From Lachnospiraceae bacterium (GTDB lineage: Bacteria > Bacillota_A > Clostridia > Lachnospirales > Lachnospiraceae), in assembly GCA_017464045.1 (NCBI GenBank), contig JAFUEG010000269.1:1-8380 (forward strand): a stretch of DNA of 8,380 nucleotides, written 5' to 3'. Made by a program: the position numbers and the translations under genes. Positions 1 through 6,403 of this stretch are shown here, piece after piece (position 1 is the first letter of the stretch; every line of letters begins with the position of its first letter). A model generated the notes under the pieces. That model was not told where the DNA came from. It saw only the letters and a list, made by a program, of their open reading frames with translations, and made no database searches.

Positions 1-110
1 ACAGGAAGTCCTATACTTGTCATCTCTGCAAGGTTAGCACCCTTACCACCAAGAAGATTACGCATGGTCATGTCGCCTTCGCTAAACATATATACCCATT
101 TGTTTGCCAT
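1..110 (-). CDS. ppdK: Pyruvate phosphate dikinase, N-terminal fragment (gene continues beyond the left edge)
   Basis: The 36 visible codons read [13 protein letters not shown], then [17 protein letters not shown], then TSIGLP. This is the N-terminus of pyruvate phosphate dikinase (PPDK), where [12 protein letters not shown] begins the ATP-grasp nucleotide-binding domain. PPDK interconverts pyruvate, ATP and phosphate with phosphoenolpyruvate, AMP and pyrophosphate in the cytoplasm. It is common in anaerobic Firmicutes that use pyrophosphate-linked glycolysis. The start is the ATG at 108-110, preceded by a GGAGG at 121-125 with a 10-nt spacer. The gene has its own promoter with an extended -10 (185-193), so it need not be cotranscribed with the accessory genes upstream. 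The family match rests on recognition of the motif; about 95% of the protein lies outside the window. Confidence 0.9.
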   Translation of the reverse strand, partial: MANKWVYMFSEGDMTMRNLLGGKGANLAEMTSIGLP

Positions 111-145
111 TTGTTATCTACCTCCTAAGTATTCATTTTTTTCTT

Positions 146-193
146 GCGACACAGAAAAAGGCACACTGCGTCACGCTGACATAAATTATAACA
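146..193 (-). promoter_or_regulatory. ppdK promoter (extended -10) and leader hairpin
   Basis: On the minus strand TGTTATAAT (185-193) is an extended -10 element (TGn plus a perfect TATAAT), which makes up for the lack of a recognisable -35. Transcription should begin near 178, giving a leader of about 68 nt. The start region carries a short dyad, GTCA-CGC-TGAC (170-180). The leader can also fold 166-176 against 146-154 (9 pairs including one G-U, with a 2-nt bulge and an 11-nt loop). These could be an operator or a leader hairpin; no known family is recognised. Confidence 0.55.
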
Positions 194-224
194 TAAATAT
201 AATAATTATAAAAGCCATTTTTTA

Positions 225-250
225 ACTTTTTTATACGACTTTTTTATACG
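225..250. repeat. Tandem 13-bp repeat upstream of the ppdK promoter
   Basis: ACTTTTTTATACG occurs twice in perfect tandem (225-237 and 238-250). On the minus strand it reads as two A-tracts, each after CGTAT, beginning about 12 bases upstream of the expected -35 position of the ppdK promoter. Phased A-tracts here could act as an UP-like element or bind a regulator. It could also be simple slippage. Confidence 0.5.
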
Positions 251-261
251 GAATTTACGAA

Positions 262-446
262 ATAAAAAAGTGTGTCATGGAAGGCAGTCACATTGTCACA
301 TATATTGTATATTCTTTGACTGTATAAAAAAAATATGCACGCATGGCACGTGTTACTTAACGCCATGCTTTGCATATTTTTTTCATACAGTCAGATATAC
401 TCATATTAATGTAACAATGTGCCTGTCACCATTACTCACTTTTTAT
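262..446. repeat. Long imperfect inverted repeat with a bidirectional terminator-like core
   Basis: The two halves of this interval are imperfect reverse complements over about 90 bases each. The core is strong: 317-339 pairs with 371-393 over 23 positions with one mismatch, and inside it GCATGGC (341-347) pairs with GCCATGC (362-368) around a 14-nt loop. Both core arms hold A/T tracts, so each strand shows a G+C-containing stem followed by a T-run. The outer arms (262-316 and 394-446) match less well but recognisably, for example ACATTGTCAC against GTAACAATGT. The repeat ends at the stop codon of the coiled-coil gene (443-445). The simplest role is terminator for that gene; its length and paired ends also resemble a small non-autonomous element. 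No target-site duplication is seen. Confidence 0.7.
317..393 (-). terminator. Probable bidirectional intrinsic terminator after the coiled-coil gene
   Basis: This is the core of the larger inverted repeat. It starts about 50 nt after the stop codon of the 354-residue protein and lies before the ppdK promoter. On the minus strand the inner GC-containing stem is followed by T8 (the complement of 327-334); on the plus strand it is followed by T7 (377-383). Confidence 0.65.
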
Positions 447-1507
447 GCTGACACATCAATAGCCGGTGCCGACACGTCTGCCGATGCAGATACAGCTATA
501 TCCACTCCTCCCACCGATGCCGAAAATGATGATGCATCAAAGGATGAACTTCCGTTTCCAAAGCCCGGCATGGAACTCATCTGCGCCATCTGCTGATGCT
601 TAATCGTATCCTTAAGATAGTCCATATCAGCTTTTAAAATAGCTTTTTCTTCCGCCAATCTGTGCTTGCGTTTTACCTTTTCAAGCTCCTCTTCACTCAT
701 ATGTGGATCAAGCATCTCAAGCTCTTCCAATGCTGCCATAGCTTCTTCCATCTCTCGCAGAGCTTCTTCTCCAAACTCTGCAATCTTTTCATTGAGCTCT
801 GCCATCATCTCTTCGGAGATTTCTTCATTTCTTTCTTCAATCTCCTCATGCATTTCTTCAAGCATAGCTTCGCGCTCTTCAAAGATATCATCCTCTGCTT
901 CGGATATCTCATCCTCCGCTGATCCTATCATCTGATTTCTCATATCGGAAGCAGCCTCTTCCATCTCATCAAACCTTTCATCACGCTTTCTGGTTATCTC
1001 GGCAAGCTCCTCTTGTTCGATGTTATGCTTCTTCTTTCTTGCAGCCATCTCCATACGGGTTGCATGAGTAAGTGCAGTCTGAAGCTCATCAGAATCGCCA
1101 TCACCGCTTTGTATCTTTCTTTTTATCTCAAGCACCTTACGCTTGGCAGAAAGCATAGCCTGACCGGCAGTGATAGAATTTTTTGCGCGAAGAATCTTAG
1201 TAGATATCTCCTTGTAATTGTAATTAAGTCTCTTTTTTACCTTCGGCTTATCCTTATCGGAGGTTTTTGACATTTCCCAGATGTCCTTAAGTCTACCGTC
1301 CTTTGAATAAATCGAAAACTGTCCGTTATCCTTCTTGTTGTTTCTCTCAAGGTCACGAAGCATTGTTCTCATCTTTTCAGTATTGGACATCTTCTCATTC
1401 TTAATCATTTCATTGTAAGAATTATTAATATCCGATGACATGGAATTGCCGCTGGTATTCTGATAGCTGTTCAAATATGAAGTTTTTGATAAAAAACCAA
1501 CATTCAT
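443..1507 (-). CDS. Glu-rich coiled-coil protein of unknown function
   Basis: This 354-residue protein has no signal peptide and no membrane segment. Residues 1-95 are polar and basic. Residues 96-135 are Lys-rich helix (ISTKILRAKNS then AMLSAKRKVLEIKRKI). Residues 140-308 are almost continuous charged helix, very rich in Glu from 180 to 285, as in a long coiled coil. The tail (310-354) is low-complexity Ser/Ala/Gly/Val. It looks like a cytoplasmic structural or scaffold protein. The start is the ATG at 1505-1507, with GGGAGGG just upstream (1513-1519); an in-frame ATG two codons later is a weaker choice. A promoter lies about 240 nt upstream and a terminator-like hairpin follows. I do not recognise the family. 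The plus-strand ORFs inside it are low-complexity mirrors of the Glu-rich stretch. Confidence 0.85.
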   Translation of the reverse strand: MNVGFLSKTSYLNSYQNTSGNSMSSDINNSYNEMIKNEKMSNTEKMRTMLRDLERNNKKDNGQFSIYSKDGRLKDIWEMSKTSDKDKPKVKKRLNYNYKEISTKILRAKNSITAGQAMLSAKRKVLEIKRKIQSGDGDSDELQTALTHATRMEMAARKKKHNIEQEELAEITRKRDERFDEMEEAASDMRNQMIGSAEDEISEAEDDIFEEREAMLEEMHEEIEERNEEISEEMMAELNEKIAEFGEEALREMEEAMAALEELEMLDPHMSEEELEKVKRKHRLAEEKAILKADMDYLKDTIKHQQMAQMSSMPGFGNGSSSFDASSFSASVGGVDIAVSASADVSAPAIDVSA

Positions 1508-1698
1508 AAAAACCCTCCCTGGTATTAAATGAAATCCTTTTCTTTTCTACTATCAAATTTTCATACCACAAATAAAATGTTACTAAAGCAACATAAATAA
1601 AATGCCACAAACATCATGCCTATTATAAAAATTCGGAATACAAATAAGACTTATAATGCAAGCCAAAAAAGACGTTTAAAACGTAGAAATATAATTAG

Positions 1699-1754
1699 TA
1701 ATTACCGGGTCTTCCCTGACCTTTACATATAAATCCATTTATATACGGTAATTA
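1699..1754 (-). promoter_or_regulatory. Nested stems overlapping the -10 box: operator or structured leader
   Basis: TAATTACCG (1699-1707) pairs perfectly with CGGTAATTA (1746-1754). Inside are two further stems: GGTC/GACC (1708-1711 with 1718-1721, 6-nt loop) and ATATAAAT/ATTTATAT (1727-1734 with 1737-1744). The layout resembles a three-way junction. However, the outer arm at 1746-1754 overlaps the -10 box, so a transcript starting near 1744 would lack it. An operator dyad or DNA cruciform is therefore more natural than a riboswitch, unless transcription starts upstream. No known riboswitch consensus is recognised. Confidence 0.45.
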
Positions 1755-1779
1755 TACTATAATCCGTATCATAATACAA
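1751..1779 (-). promoter_or_regulatory. Promoter for the coiled-coil gene
   Basis: On the minus strand TTGTAT (1774-1779) and a perfect TATAAT (1751-1756) are separated by exactly 17 bases. Transcription would begin near 1744, leaving a 5' leader of about 237 nt before the coiled-coil gene, which is long for this type of genome. The -35 is weak (TTG only). Confidence 0.6.
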
Positions 1780-1884
1780 GAGCTATTCACAACAAAAAAT
1801 AAACATTTAAGCCAAAAAAACAATTAAATCAACTGTTACAATCATAACAAAGATACAAGCATAACAGATGCAACATAATAATTA

Positions 1885-2886
1885 TTATCTGGTTAAATCC
1901 GCATCATATTCATAGGCTCCACCATTTGCAAAGGTTGTCTTTATATGAAGCGTAAGAATACTTCCATCATACTTATAGGTTCCACCACACGAATTTATAC
2001 CAAGCTTATTGTTTGAAGGAATATTAACACTAAATGTATTGCCACTGTCAACAAGCGTAAATGAATAGCTTTCCTCATACACACCCTGAACAAATGTATA
2101 AACACCGGTTCCATCCGGATTGATATCTACAGTAAGAGATATATCAGTCCCTCCTCCTATCGGTTTGCCGATTCCCGACCAGCTTCCCGCAAGCTCATCA
2201 AATATTGATGAAGATGTATTGTCCGATGCATCATTACCTCCATCTGCAACAGCTTCTGTATCATTAACAACTGCTGCTCCATTTGAAGCACCTATCGCTT
2301 TTTCATCACCCACGCAAAGCATAAGCTTATCATATTCGGTACCCGATGATGTTTTATAAAGCATACGAACCATAGGCTGTGTTTCCGCATCCGCAAAACC
2401 GTTTGCATCACTATATGTAATGTCAGGATAATTATAACGAACCAGATCATATGTATTACCATATACATCTGCCAAAACAAATTCTTTCATATTGTCCATC
2501 GTGATTTGAGTTGTCTGAATAGGTGTATTTGTACTTGAAACTACAACCATTGCGTAGTTACTTCCTGAAAGAGTTGAATATTCCTCTACAGATACCGTAC
2601 TTCCCGAAAAATTCCATTCAGACAAACTGATATGTCCTATACTGTCAACGGTAAGATTGTAACCCTGCCAATTAATTGAGGAAGGAAGTCCCTCCAATGA
2701 TAATTCATTTCTTTCAGTAACTGCCTCTGTTGTAATTTCTTCCGTTGTAGCTTTTTCTGTTACTTCAGTATTATCTTCCGTTGTTTTAGATAGCTTCCAA
2801 TCCTTCGAAGAACTGTCGGAATCATTCTTATTACATCCGCATAACAAAACCGCAATTATTGATGTTGCTAAAAATACTTTTTTCAT
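1885..2886 (-). CDS. Lipoprotein with a Thr/Glu-rich linker and a C-terminal beta-rich domain
   Basis: This 333-residue protein begins MKKVFLATSIIAVLLCGC, a type II signal peptide. The lipobox is LCGC with Cys18 as the expected lipidation site, so it should be anchored outside the cytoplasmic membrane. Residues 19-60 are a flexible linker rich in Thr, Glu, Ser and Lys (ATTEEITTEAVTE). Residues 62-200 form a first probable beta-rich domain. Residues 201-227 are an Asp/Asn/Ser/Ala linker. Residues 228-333 (from LAGSWSGIG to YEYDADL) look like a small lipocalin-like or similar beta-barrel domain. The start (2884-2886) has GGAGG 8 nt upstream. The gene follows the 293-residue membrane protein after 70 nt and may share its transcript. 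No enzyme motif is seen; ligand or cell-wall binding is a guess. Confidence 0.88.
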   Translation of the reverse strand: MKKVFLATSIIAVLLCGCNKNDSDSSSKDWKLSKTTEDNTEVTEKATTEEITTEAVTERNELSLEGLPSSINWQGYNLTVDSIGHISLSEWNFSGSTVSVEEYSTLSGSNYAMVVVSSTNTPIQTTQITMDNMKEFVLADVYGNTYDLVRYNYPDITYSDANGFADAETQPMVRMLYKTSSGTEYDKLMLCVGDEKAIGASNGAAVVNDTEAVADGGNDASDNTSSSIFDELAGSWSGIGKPIGGGTDISLTVDINPDGTGVYTFVQGVYEESYSFTLVDSGNTFSVNIPSNNKLGINSCGGTYKYDGSILTLHIKTTFANGGAYEYDADLTR

Positions 2887-2907
2887 ACCTTAATCCTCCA
2901 TACTTTT

Positions 2908-2935
2908 TTGGTATAATAATCTCTTTATATACCAA
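2908..2935. repeat. 8-bp inverted repeat upstream of the lipoprotein gene
   Basis: TTGGTATA (2908-2915) and TATACCAA (2928-2935) are perfect inverted arms around a 12-nt spacer, about 20 nt upstream of the lipoprotein start. It could be an operator half-site pair or a weak AU-rich hairpin between two cotranscribed genes. The stem is too weak for a convincing terminator. Confidence 0.35.
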
Positions 2936-2956
2936 TTTAATTTATATTCTTTTATA

Positions 2957-3838
2957 TTAAACATTATTGTCATAATAATATTCAGGCTTTAAATTTATAT
3001 ATTTCTTTTTCTTAATTATATAAATAACGATTAGTATCGCTATAACAACTGCCATTGCAACAAACCATTCCCAAATTCCTCCAAAAGTATGGCTCATATC
3101 ATAGTCAAATATTTCCCGTGCCCGTTCGGAACTTACATTTTTATTTTTCAAATCCTTATGATATTCGCCGAGAATAACCAGATAATTAATAAGAGGCGGA
3201 AGCACGGCAATCAATATTGCAATAAAAATAAGTGTGATTTTGGGCGGGTTCTTTTTTTGCTTCTTTTGACAAAACGGACAAGTATTTTCAAGTGAATATT
3301 TTGCCCAGCCTCTTTTATTCTCGTAATATTTTCTTTTTGTATTTGTTCTGTATTCAAAATCCTTAAGCTTTTCTTGCAGAGTCTCATTTGTACATGAGAT
3401 AAGCGGAAAAGAATACCAATCGGTCTGTTTTCTGCATTTCTTGCAGGTAAAACGATAGTATACAGGCATTTGAACCATTTCTCCCCATGCACGCTTATCC
3501 TCTGAACGGTTTTTTAATGCTGCTAAATAAGCTTCCTTTGATAAACCGAGCAATAATAGACTCTTGTTAATACCTGCTGATGCAAGCTTTAATATCATAC
3601 TGCCGAAAAGAGGAAATAAAATCCATACAACTGCTGCAATCATATTGCCAGTAAAGCCGCCTATTCCTTTTGAAAATGCTATGGATAATCCTGCTATTGC
3701 TGTCATAGAAACAATGTAAGAAATAATACCCTTTTGCGGGAGCTTCATTAACTCATTATTAACAGGAAGAAGCATATTTTTATTAATATTGTAACCGTTT
3801 GGTATATGCTCGGGAATCAGTTCACGAAAAACTGCCAT
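2957..3838 (-). CDS. Four-helix membrane protein with a split zinc-ribbon-like cytoplasmic or loop domain
   Basis: This 293-residue protein has hydrophobic segments near residues 38-58, 64-86, 201-223 and 256-276. The long polar region between the second and third segments carries CKKC (Cys132, Cys135) and CPFC (Cys187, Cys190). The two CxxC pairs are about 52 residues apart, which suggests a zinc ribbon or rubredoxin-like knuckle pair with a Lys/Arg/Tyr-rich insertion. The C-terminus is basic then Tyr-rich (KKKKYINLKPEYYYD). No enzyme family is recognised. The start (3836-3838) follows AAAGGAGAAGAGAAT, a good ribosome binding site. A promoter lies directly upstream and the RT operon terminator separates it from the kinase gene, so it heads its own unit with the lipoprotein. 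Its link to the RT operon is by proximity only. Confidence 0.85.
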   Translation of the reverse strand: MAVFRELIPEHIPNGYNINKNMLLPVNNELMKLPQKGIISYIVSMTAIAGLSIAFSKGIGGFTGNMIAAVVWILFPLFGSMILKLASAGINKSLLLLGLSKEAYLAALKNRSEDKRAWGEMVQMPVYYRFTCKKCRKQTDWYSFPLISCTNETLQEKLKDFEYRTNTKRKYYENKRGWAKYSLENTCPFCQKKQKKNPPKITLIFIAILIAVLPPLINYLVILGEYHKDLKNKNVSSERAREIFDYDMSHTFGGIWEWFVAMAVVIAILIVIYIIKKKKYINLKPEYYYDNNV

Positions 3839-3885
3839 ATTCTCTTCTCCTTTTAAAATTCATTATTCACATATCTGAAATCTGG

Positions 3886-3913
3886 ATTATTATGTTTCAT
3901 ACAAGTTTATCAA
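3886..3913 (-). promoter_or_regulatory. Promoter for the membrane protein and lipoprotein unit
   Basis: On the minus strand TTGATA (3908-3913, five of six to TTGACA) and AATAAT (3886-3891, five of six to TATAAT) are separated by 16 bases. It lies directly after the terminator of the upstream operon and gives a leader of about 40 nt before the ATG at 3838. Confidence 0.6.
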
Positions 3914-3923
3914 ATAATAAACA

Positions 3924-3952
3924 AAAAAGGTGGTCTGGCAGACCACCTTTTT
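3924..3952 (-). terminator. Intrinsic terminator of the RT-kinase operon
   Basis: GGTGGTCT and AGACCACC pair perfectly around a GGC triloop, extended by A5/T5 to a 13-bp stem, with T-runs on both strands. It lies 18 nt after the kinase stop codon. This is the strongest terminator in the window and marks the 3' end of the operon that starts with the RT gene. Confidence 0.92.
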
Positions 3953-3970
3953 AATAAACTTTCTTTAATA

Positions 3971-5344
3971 CTATTGTTTTTTATTTTCAAAAACCCTGTC
4001 AGTATTGGCAAGAATAAGTGCCACATCACCGACAGTTAAATCCCCCGGACGATTTACACCTGTTAATATACCTGTATCTTCCGCAAAGGCAACAGCTACA
4101 CGAACGCCGGGATAGTATCCGTTATCATCCTTTAAGCTTGACCAATCTGCCACTATAGACGGATCATAAGCCTTGACAGCCGCATATACCATAACATCTC
4201 TGTCTATCGTCTGACCGTCATCCCAGCCCCATGGAAGAAAATATTCATCACTTTCCTGCGGCATATCCATATTTATTCCATATACATAAGCTCTGTCAAG
4301 ACCATATATTGAAATCAAAACCTCCCGTAAATATCCGATTGTTGCTATATCATCTGAAACATCAAATAAATCCGTGTTATATTTATCCTTCATATAACTT
4401 ACCGCATCCGTAATTCGTTCTTCATCGGACATATATGCCGGAATTGCATCGTCCGAAAACGGATTATATGTTATTTTCTGATATATCTTTATGCCGCCAA
4501 AAGTAAGCAATCCGGCACACAAAACTATACCGGCACATATTGATGCAATTTTAATTCCCTGTGACTTTGGATTTGCCTTAAGAAGTGCTTTCTTAATTTC
4601 ATCAACGTCATTGAAGCGTTCTTTTGGATCAAAGGCTGTACATTTTTTTATTATTTTCTCAAGCGGACGATATACCTTTATATTCTTGTTCTCCCTTGTA
4701 CTTCCCGTAAGAAGATATCTAATCAATACTCCGAGAGAATAAATATCTGCGCGAGCATCTGTTTGAGAAAAACCGTATTGTTCAGGCGGTGCATATGCAA
4801 GAGTTCCAAAAAATACAGTATCAGTATCGTTACCACTTTGGTATTCGCGAGCAATATCAAAATCAATCAATGCAACACTATCATCAGGTCGTATGATAAT
4901 ATTTTGCGGCTTAATATCACGGTGAATAATCGGCGTTTCTCTATGATGAAGGAAACCCAGTAAATCGCAGATTTTGACACATATATTTTTTATTTCATCC
5001 TCTGACAAATCATTTAAAGAGGCATATTCATCAAGAACCGTACCCTCAATATATTCCCGCACTATGATATACATAGTGTCATTTTCAAAGGTATCAATAT
5101 GCTTCGGAAATCCATCGTGTGACAGTTCAATTAAAATATCTTTTTTAATATCTATTTTCAATAAAGCTTTATAATAACATTTTGCAACATATTTTGTTGA
5201 ATTATGGTCTTGTATAAGAAATGTATCTATTCCGTTTTTTTCTGCCAGACACTCCATTATGTTATATTGCTTTAAAAAGCCATCGGGATAATCAGAATTG
5301 TCATAGACAGTGTTAAGGCTTTCAAAAAAATCTTTACTATTCAT
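3971..5344 (-). CDS. Transmembrane Ser/Thr protein kinase with an extracytoplasmic C-terminal domain
   Basis: This 457-residue protein has a Hanks-type kinase domain in residues 25-255. The nucleotide-anchoring Lys is probably Lys55 in YVAKCYY. The catalytic loop is HRDIKPQN (141-148) with Asp143 and Asn148. The metal-binding motif is DFD (161-163) where DFG is usual. The activation segment ends in APPEQYG (185-191), followed by DIYSLGV (200-206). The glycine-rich loop is degenerate, with only ECLAEKNGIDTFLI at its place. A membrane helix lies near 266-286. The outer part (290-457) is acidic and its end (VAFAEDTGILTGV, then LTVGDVALIL) faintly resembles an S-layer homology repeat. The HTH gene overlaps the start by 8 nt. 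Catalytic residues suggest an active kinase that phosphorylates a cytoplasmic partner, possibly the HTH protein or the RT. Confidence 0.93.
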   Translation of the reverse strand: MNSKDFFESLNTVYDNSDYPDGFLKQYNIMECLAEKNGIDTFLIQDHNSTKYVAKCYYKALLKIDIKKDILIELSHDGFPKHIDTFENDTMYIIVREYIEGTVLDEYASLNDLSEDEIKNICVKICDLLGFLHHRETPIIHRDIKPQNIIIRPDDSVALIDFDIAREYQSGNDTDTVFFGTLAYAPPEQYGFSQTDARADIYSLGVLIRYLLTGSTRENKNIKVYRPLEKIIKKCTAFDPKERFNDVDEIKKALLKANPKSQGIKIASICAGIVLCAGLLTFGGIKIYQKITYNPFSDDAIPAYMSDEERITDAVSYMKDKYNTDLFDVSDDIATIGYLREVLISIYGLDRAYVYGINMDMPQESDEYFLPWGWDDGQTIDRDVMVYAAVKAYDPSIVADWSSLKDDNGYYPGVRVAVAFAEDTGILTGVNRPGDLTVGDVALILANTDRVFENKKQ

Positions 5345-5786
5345 ATCTATTACCTCCCAAAAGAGGAAGCATATTTTCATAGAGAGCAGTCTGCAATTCA
5401 TCAAGATTTTGAGAATTATGAAGGAAAAATGCTATAACCGCATCCCTTTTAACCTTAGGATGAAGTGGTGTATGACGCGATATTTTTAGAAGCTGCTGTG
5501 CTTCATCAACGGACATCTGAAAACCAAATGCCAACTGTAAAACCGTATCACGGGACGGATTACGTTTACCCGAAAAAAGGCGGTGTCCGAAAGAGCTTTC
5601 GATATTGCTTCTCTTTAATATTTTTTCAGCCTTTTCACCCCTGAAATTACACAGATTTGTTATATATTCCGAAAATGAAATCTGATTTATCGAACTATCA
5701 TTTTCCGTTAAATATAAATTAACTGTAGGTGCCTGAAAAAGTTTTGCCCAAAGTTCCATCGTTGAAATTGATTTGGATTCGTCCAT
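5337..5786 (-). CDS. XRE-like helix-turn-helix protein, partner of the kinase
   Basis: This 149-residue soluble protein has a lambda-repressor-like HTH region at about residues 38-102 (FSEYITNLC, then FGHRLFSGKRNPSRDTVLQLAFGF, residues 66-89 in part). The GKRNPSRDTVLQLA stretch fits the recognition helix and following helix of XRE folds. Residues 92-147 form a second helical part, with LLKISRHTPLHPKVKRDAVI (99-118) and a tail ending in YENMLPLLGG. From memory, similar HTH proteins accompany Ser/Thr kinase genes in Firmicutes. The start (5784-5786) has AAGGAGA upstream. It follows the 189-residue protein by 47 nt and overlaps the kinase gene by 8 nt. It may be a DNA-binding regulator or a kinase adaptor; no target site is identified. 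Confidence 0.82.
   Translation of the reverse strand: MDESKSISTMELWAKLFQAPTVNLYLTENDSSINQISFSEYITNLCNFRGEKAEKILKRSNIESSFGHRLFSGKRNPSRDTVLQLAFGFQMSVDEAQQLLKISRHTPLHPKVKRDAVIAFFLHNSQNLDELQTALYENMLPLLGGNRYE
5342..5358 (-). promoter_or_regulatory. Ribosome binding site that fixes the kinase start
   Basis: GGGAGG (5353-5358) lies 8 nt before the ATG at 5342-5344, and the kinase domain begins shortly after it. The open frame runs 20 codons further upstream into the HTH gene, but those residues (MMNCRLLSMK and so on) have no ribosome binding site and are not kinase-like. The site lies inside the last codons of the HTH gene, which suggests translational coupling. Confidence 0.8.
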
Positions 5787-5833
5787 TATCGTATCTCCTT
5801 TTTAGTAAATTAATTGAAAAAGCAAAAATTCAT

Positions 5834-6403
5834 CTAATCATACAAATTATCCACGGTTATTACCTTTGTCTTCACTTCATCACTGTCACTGAAGCTTGCA
5901 TTAACGGTTACGGATGCGTCATCGGCTTTTATGCCATTATAAATCTGTATTGTAATAAGTGTCGGACATTCAAGTATTCTTCCGAAAGCCTCCTCATTGT
6001 ATTCTTCATTAAACATAACATTTATGGTTTTATAATCAGAGCTTACTGATATAACTCTGTAACCAACCATGCCGCCAAGTATAGAAAACGTATCATCATT
6101 AAGAATGTCAGCTAAACCTTTAACAGCTTTTTTTCTTTGTTTTTCGGTAAAATATATAACAATGTTCTTATCTTCCAAATACGCCTTTTTGCAATAATCC
6201 GAACCTAATGTGTTTATTAAATGTTTTGCATATTTTTCGTAATCTTCTTCTGTCCAGTTTTTGTCCGATTCACCGGCAAAAACAATGATTGGCACTTCAT
6301 ATCTTTGTGTTTTGTTTTTTATTACCACAACGGTAATAACCGAAGCTGCAGCAATTAAAACTATTAAACTTGCTATTAATATTATTTTCTTCTTTTTACT
6401 CAT
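5834..6403 (-). CDS. Single-pass membrane protein of unknown function, RT operon
   Basis: This 189-residue protein begins MSKKKKIILIASLIVLIAAA, a basic N-terminus followed by one hydrophobic segment (7-28), with no lipobox and no clear signal peptidase site. It is best read as an N-terminal anchor with about 160 residues outside the cell. The outer part mixes helices (TEEDYEKYAKHLINTLG, 51-67) with beta strands (KNIVIYFTEKQ, TINVMFNEE, TLITIQIYNG). No family is recognised. The ATG (6401-6403) overlaps the RT stop by 4 nt (ATGA), and GGGAGAA sits inside the end of the RT gene, so translation is probably coupled. Tight coupling of an RT to an extracytoplasmic protein is unusual. It may form a sensor pair with the outer domain of the kinase; that is inference. 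Confidence 0.82.
   Translation of the reverse strand: MSKKKKIILIASLIVLIAAASVITVVVIKNKTQRYEVPIIVFAGESDKNWTEEDYEKYAKHLINTLGSDYCKKAYLEDKNIVIYFTEKQRKKAVKGLADILNDDTFSILGGMVGYRVISVSSDYKTINVMFNEEYNEEAFGRILECPTLITIQIYNGIKADDASVTVNASFSDSDEVKTKVITVDNLYD

Larger units (their letters stand above)
1508..1884. other. 377-bp spacer containing the promoter and leader of the coiled-coil gene
   Basis: No convincing gene is present; a 61-codon minus-strand frame running into the coiled-coil gene (1425-1610) lacks a good start. The spacer holds a promoter (1751-1779), a set of nested stems (1699-1754), a palindromic ACGTTT-A-AAACGT (1673-1685) followed on the minus strand by T6, and two copies of AAGCCAAAAAA (1660-1670, 1809-1819). 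The sequence next to the lipoprotein stop is a 14-bp AT palindrome (1875-1888). No strong terminator for the lipoprotein gene is seen. Confidence 0.6.

Noticed and set aside
270..596. Plus-strand 108-codon frame across the inverted repeat
   Set aside because: It runs through the terminator hairpin and into the 3' end of the coiled-coil gene in antisense, with no ribosome binding site.
666..935. Plus-strand Ser-rich and Phe/Leu-rich frames inside the coiled-coil gene
   Set aside because: They are the complement of GAA/GAG-rich codons (giving TTC/CTC), lack good starts and overlap a clear minus-strand gene.
1425..1610. Minus-strand 61-codon frame upstream of the coiled-coil gene
   Set aside because: It overlaps the start and ribosome binding site of the 354-residue protein and shows no ribosome binding site or family likeness.
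1660..1819. AAGCCAAAAAA direct repeat as an attachment-site pair
   Set aside because: It is only 11 bp, A-rich, and encloses no gene or integrase. Chance is likely in an AT-rich spacer.
5345..5404. Longer kinase start 20 codons upstream
   Set aside because: It would overlap the HTH gene by 68 nt, has no ribosome binding site, and adds non-kinase residues. The ATG at 5342-5344 has GGGAGG at 8 nt.
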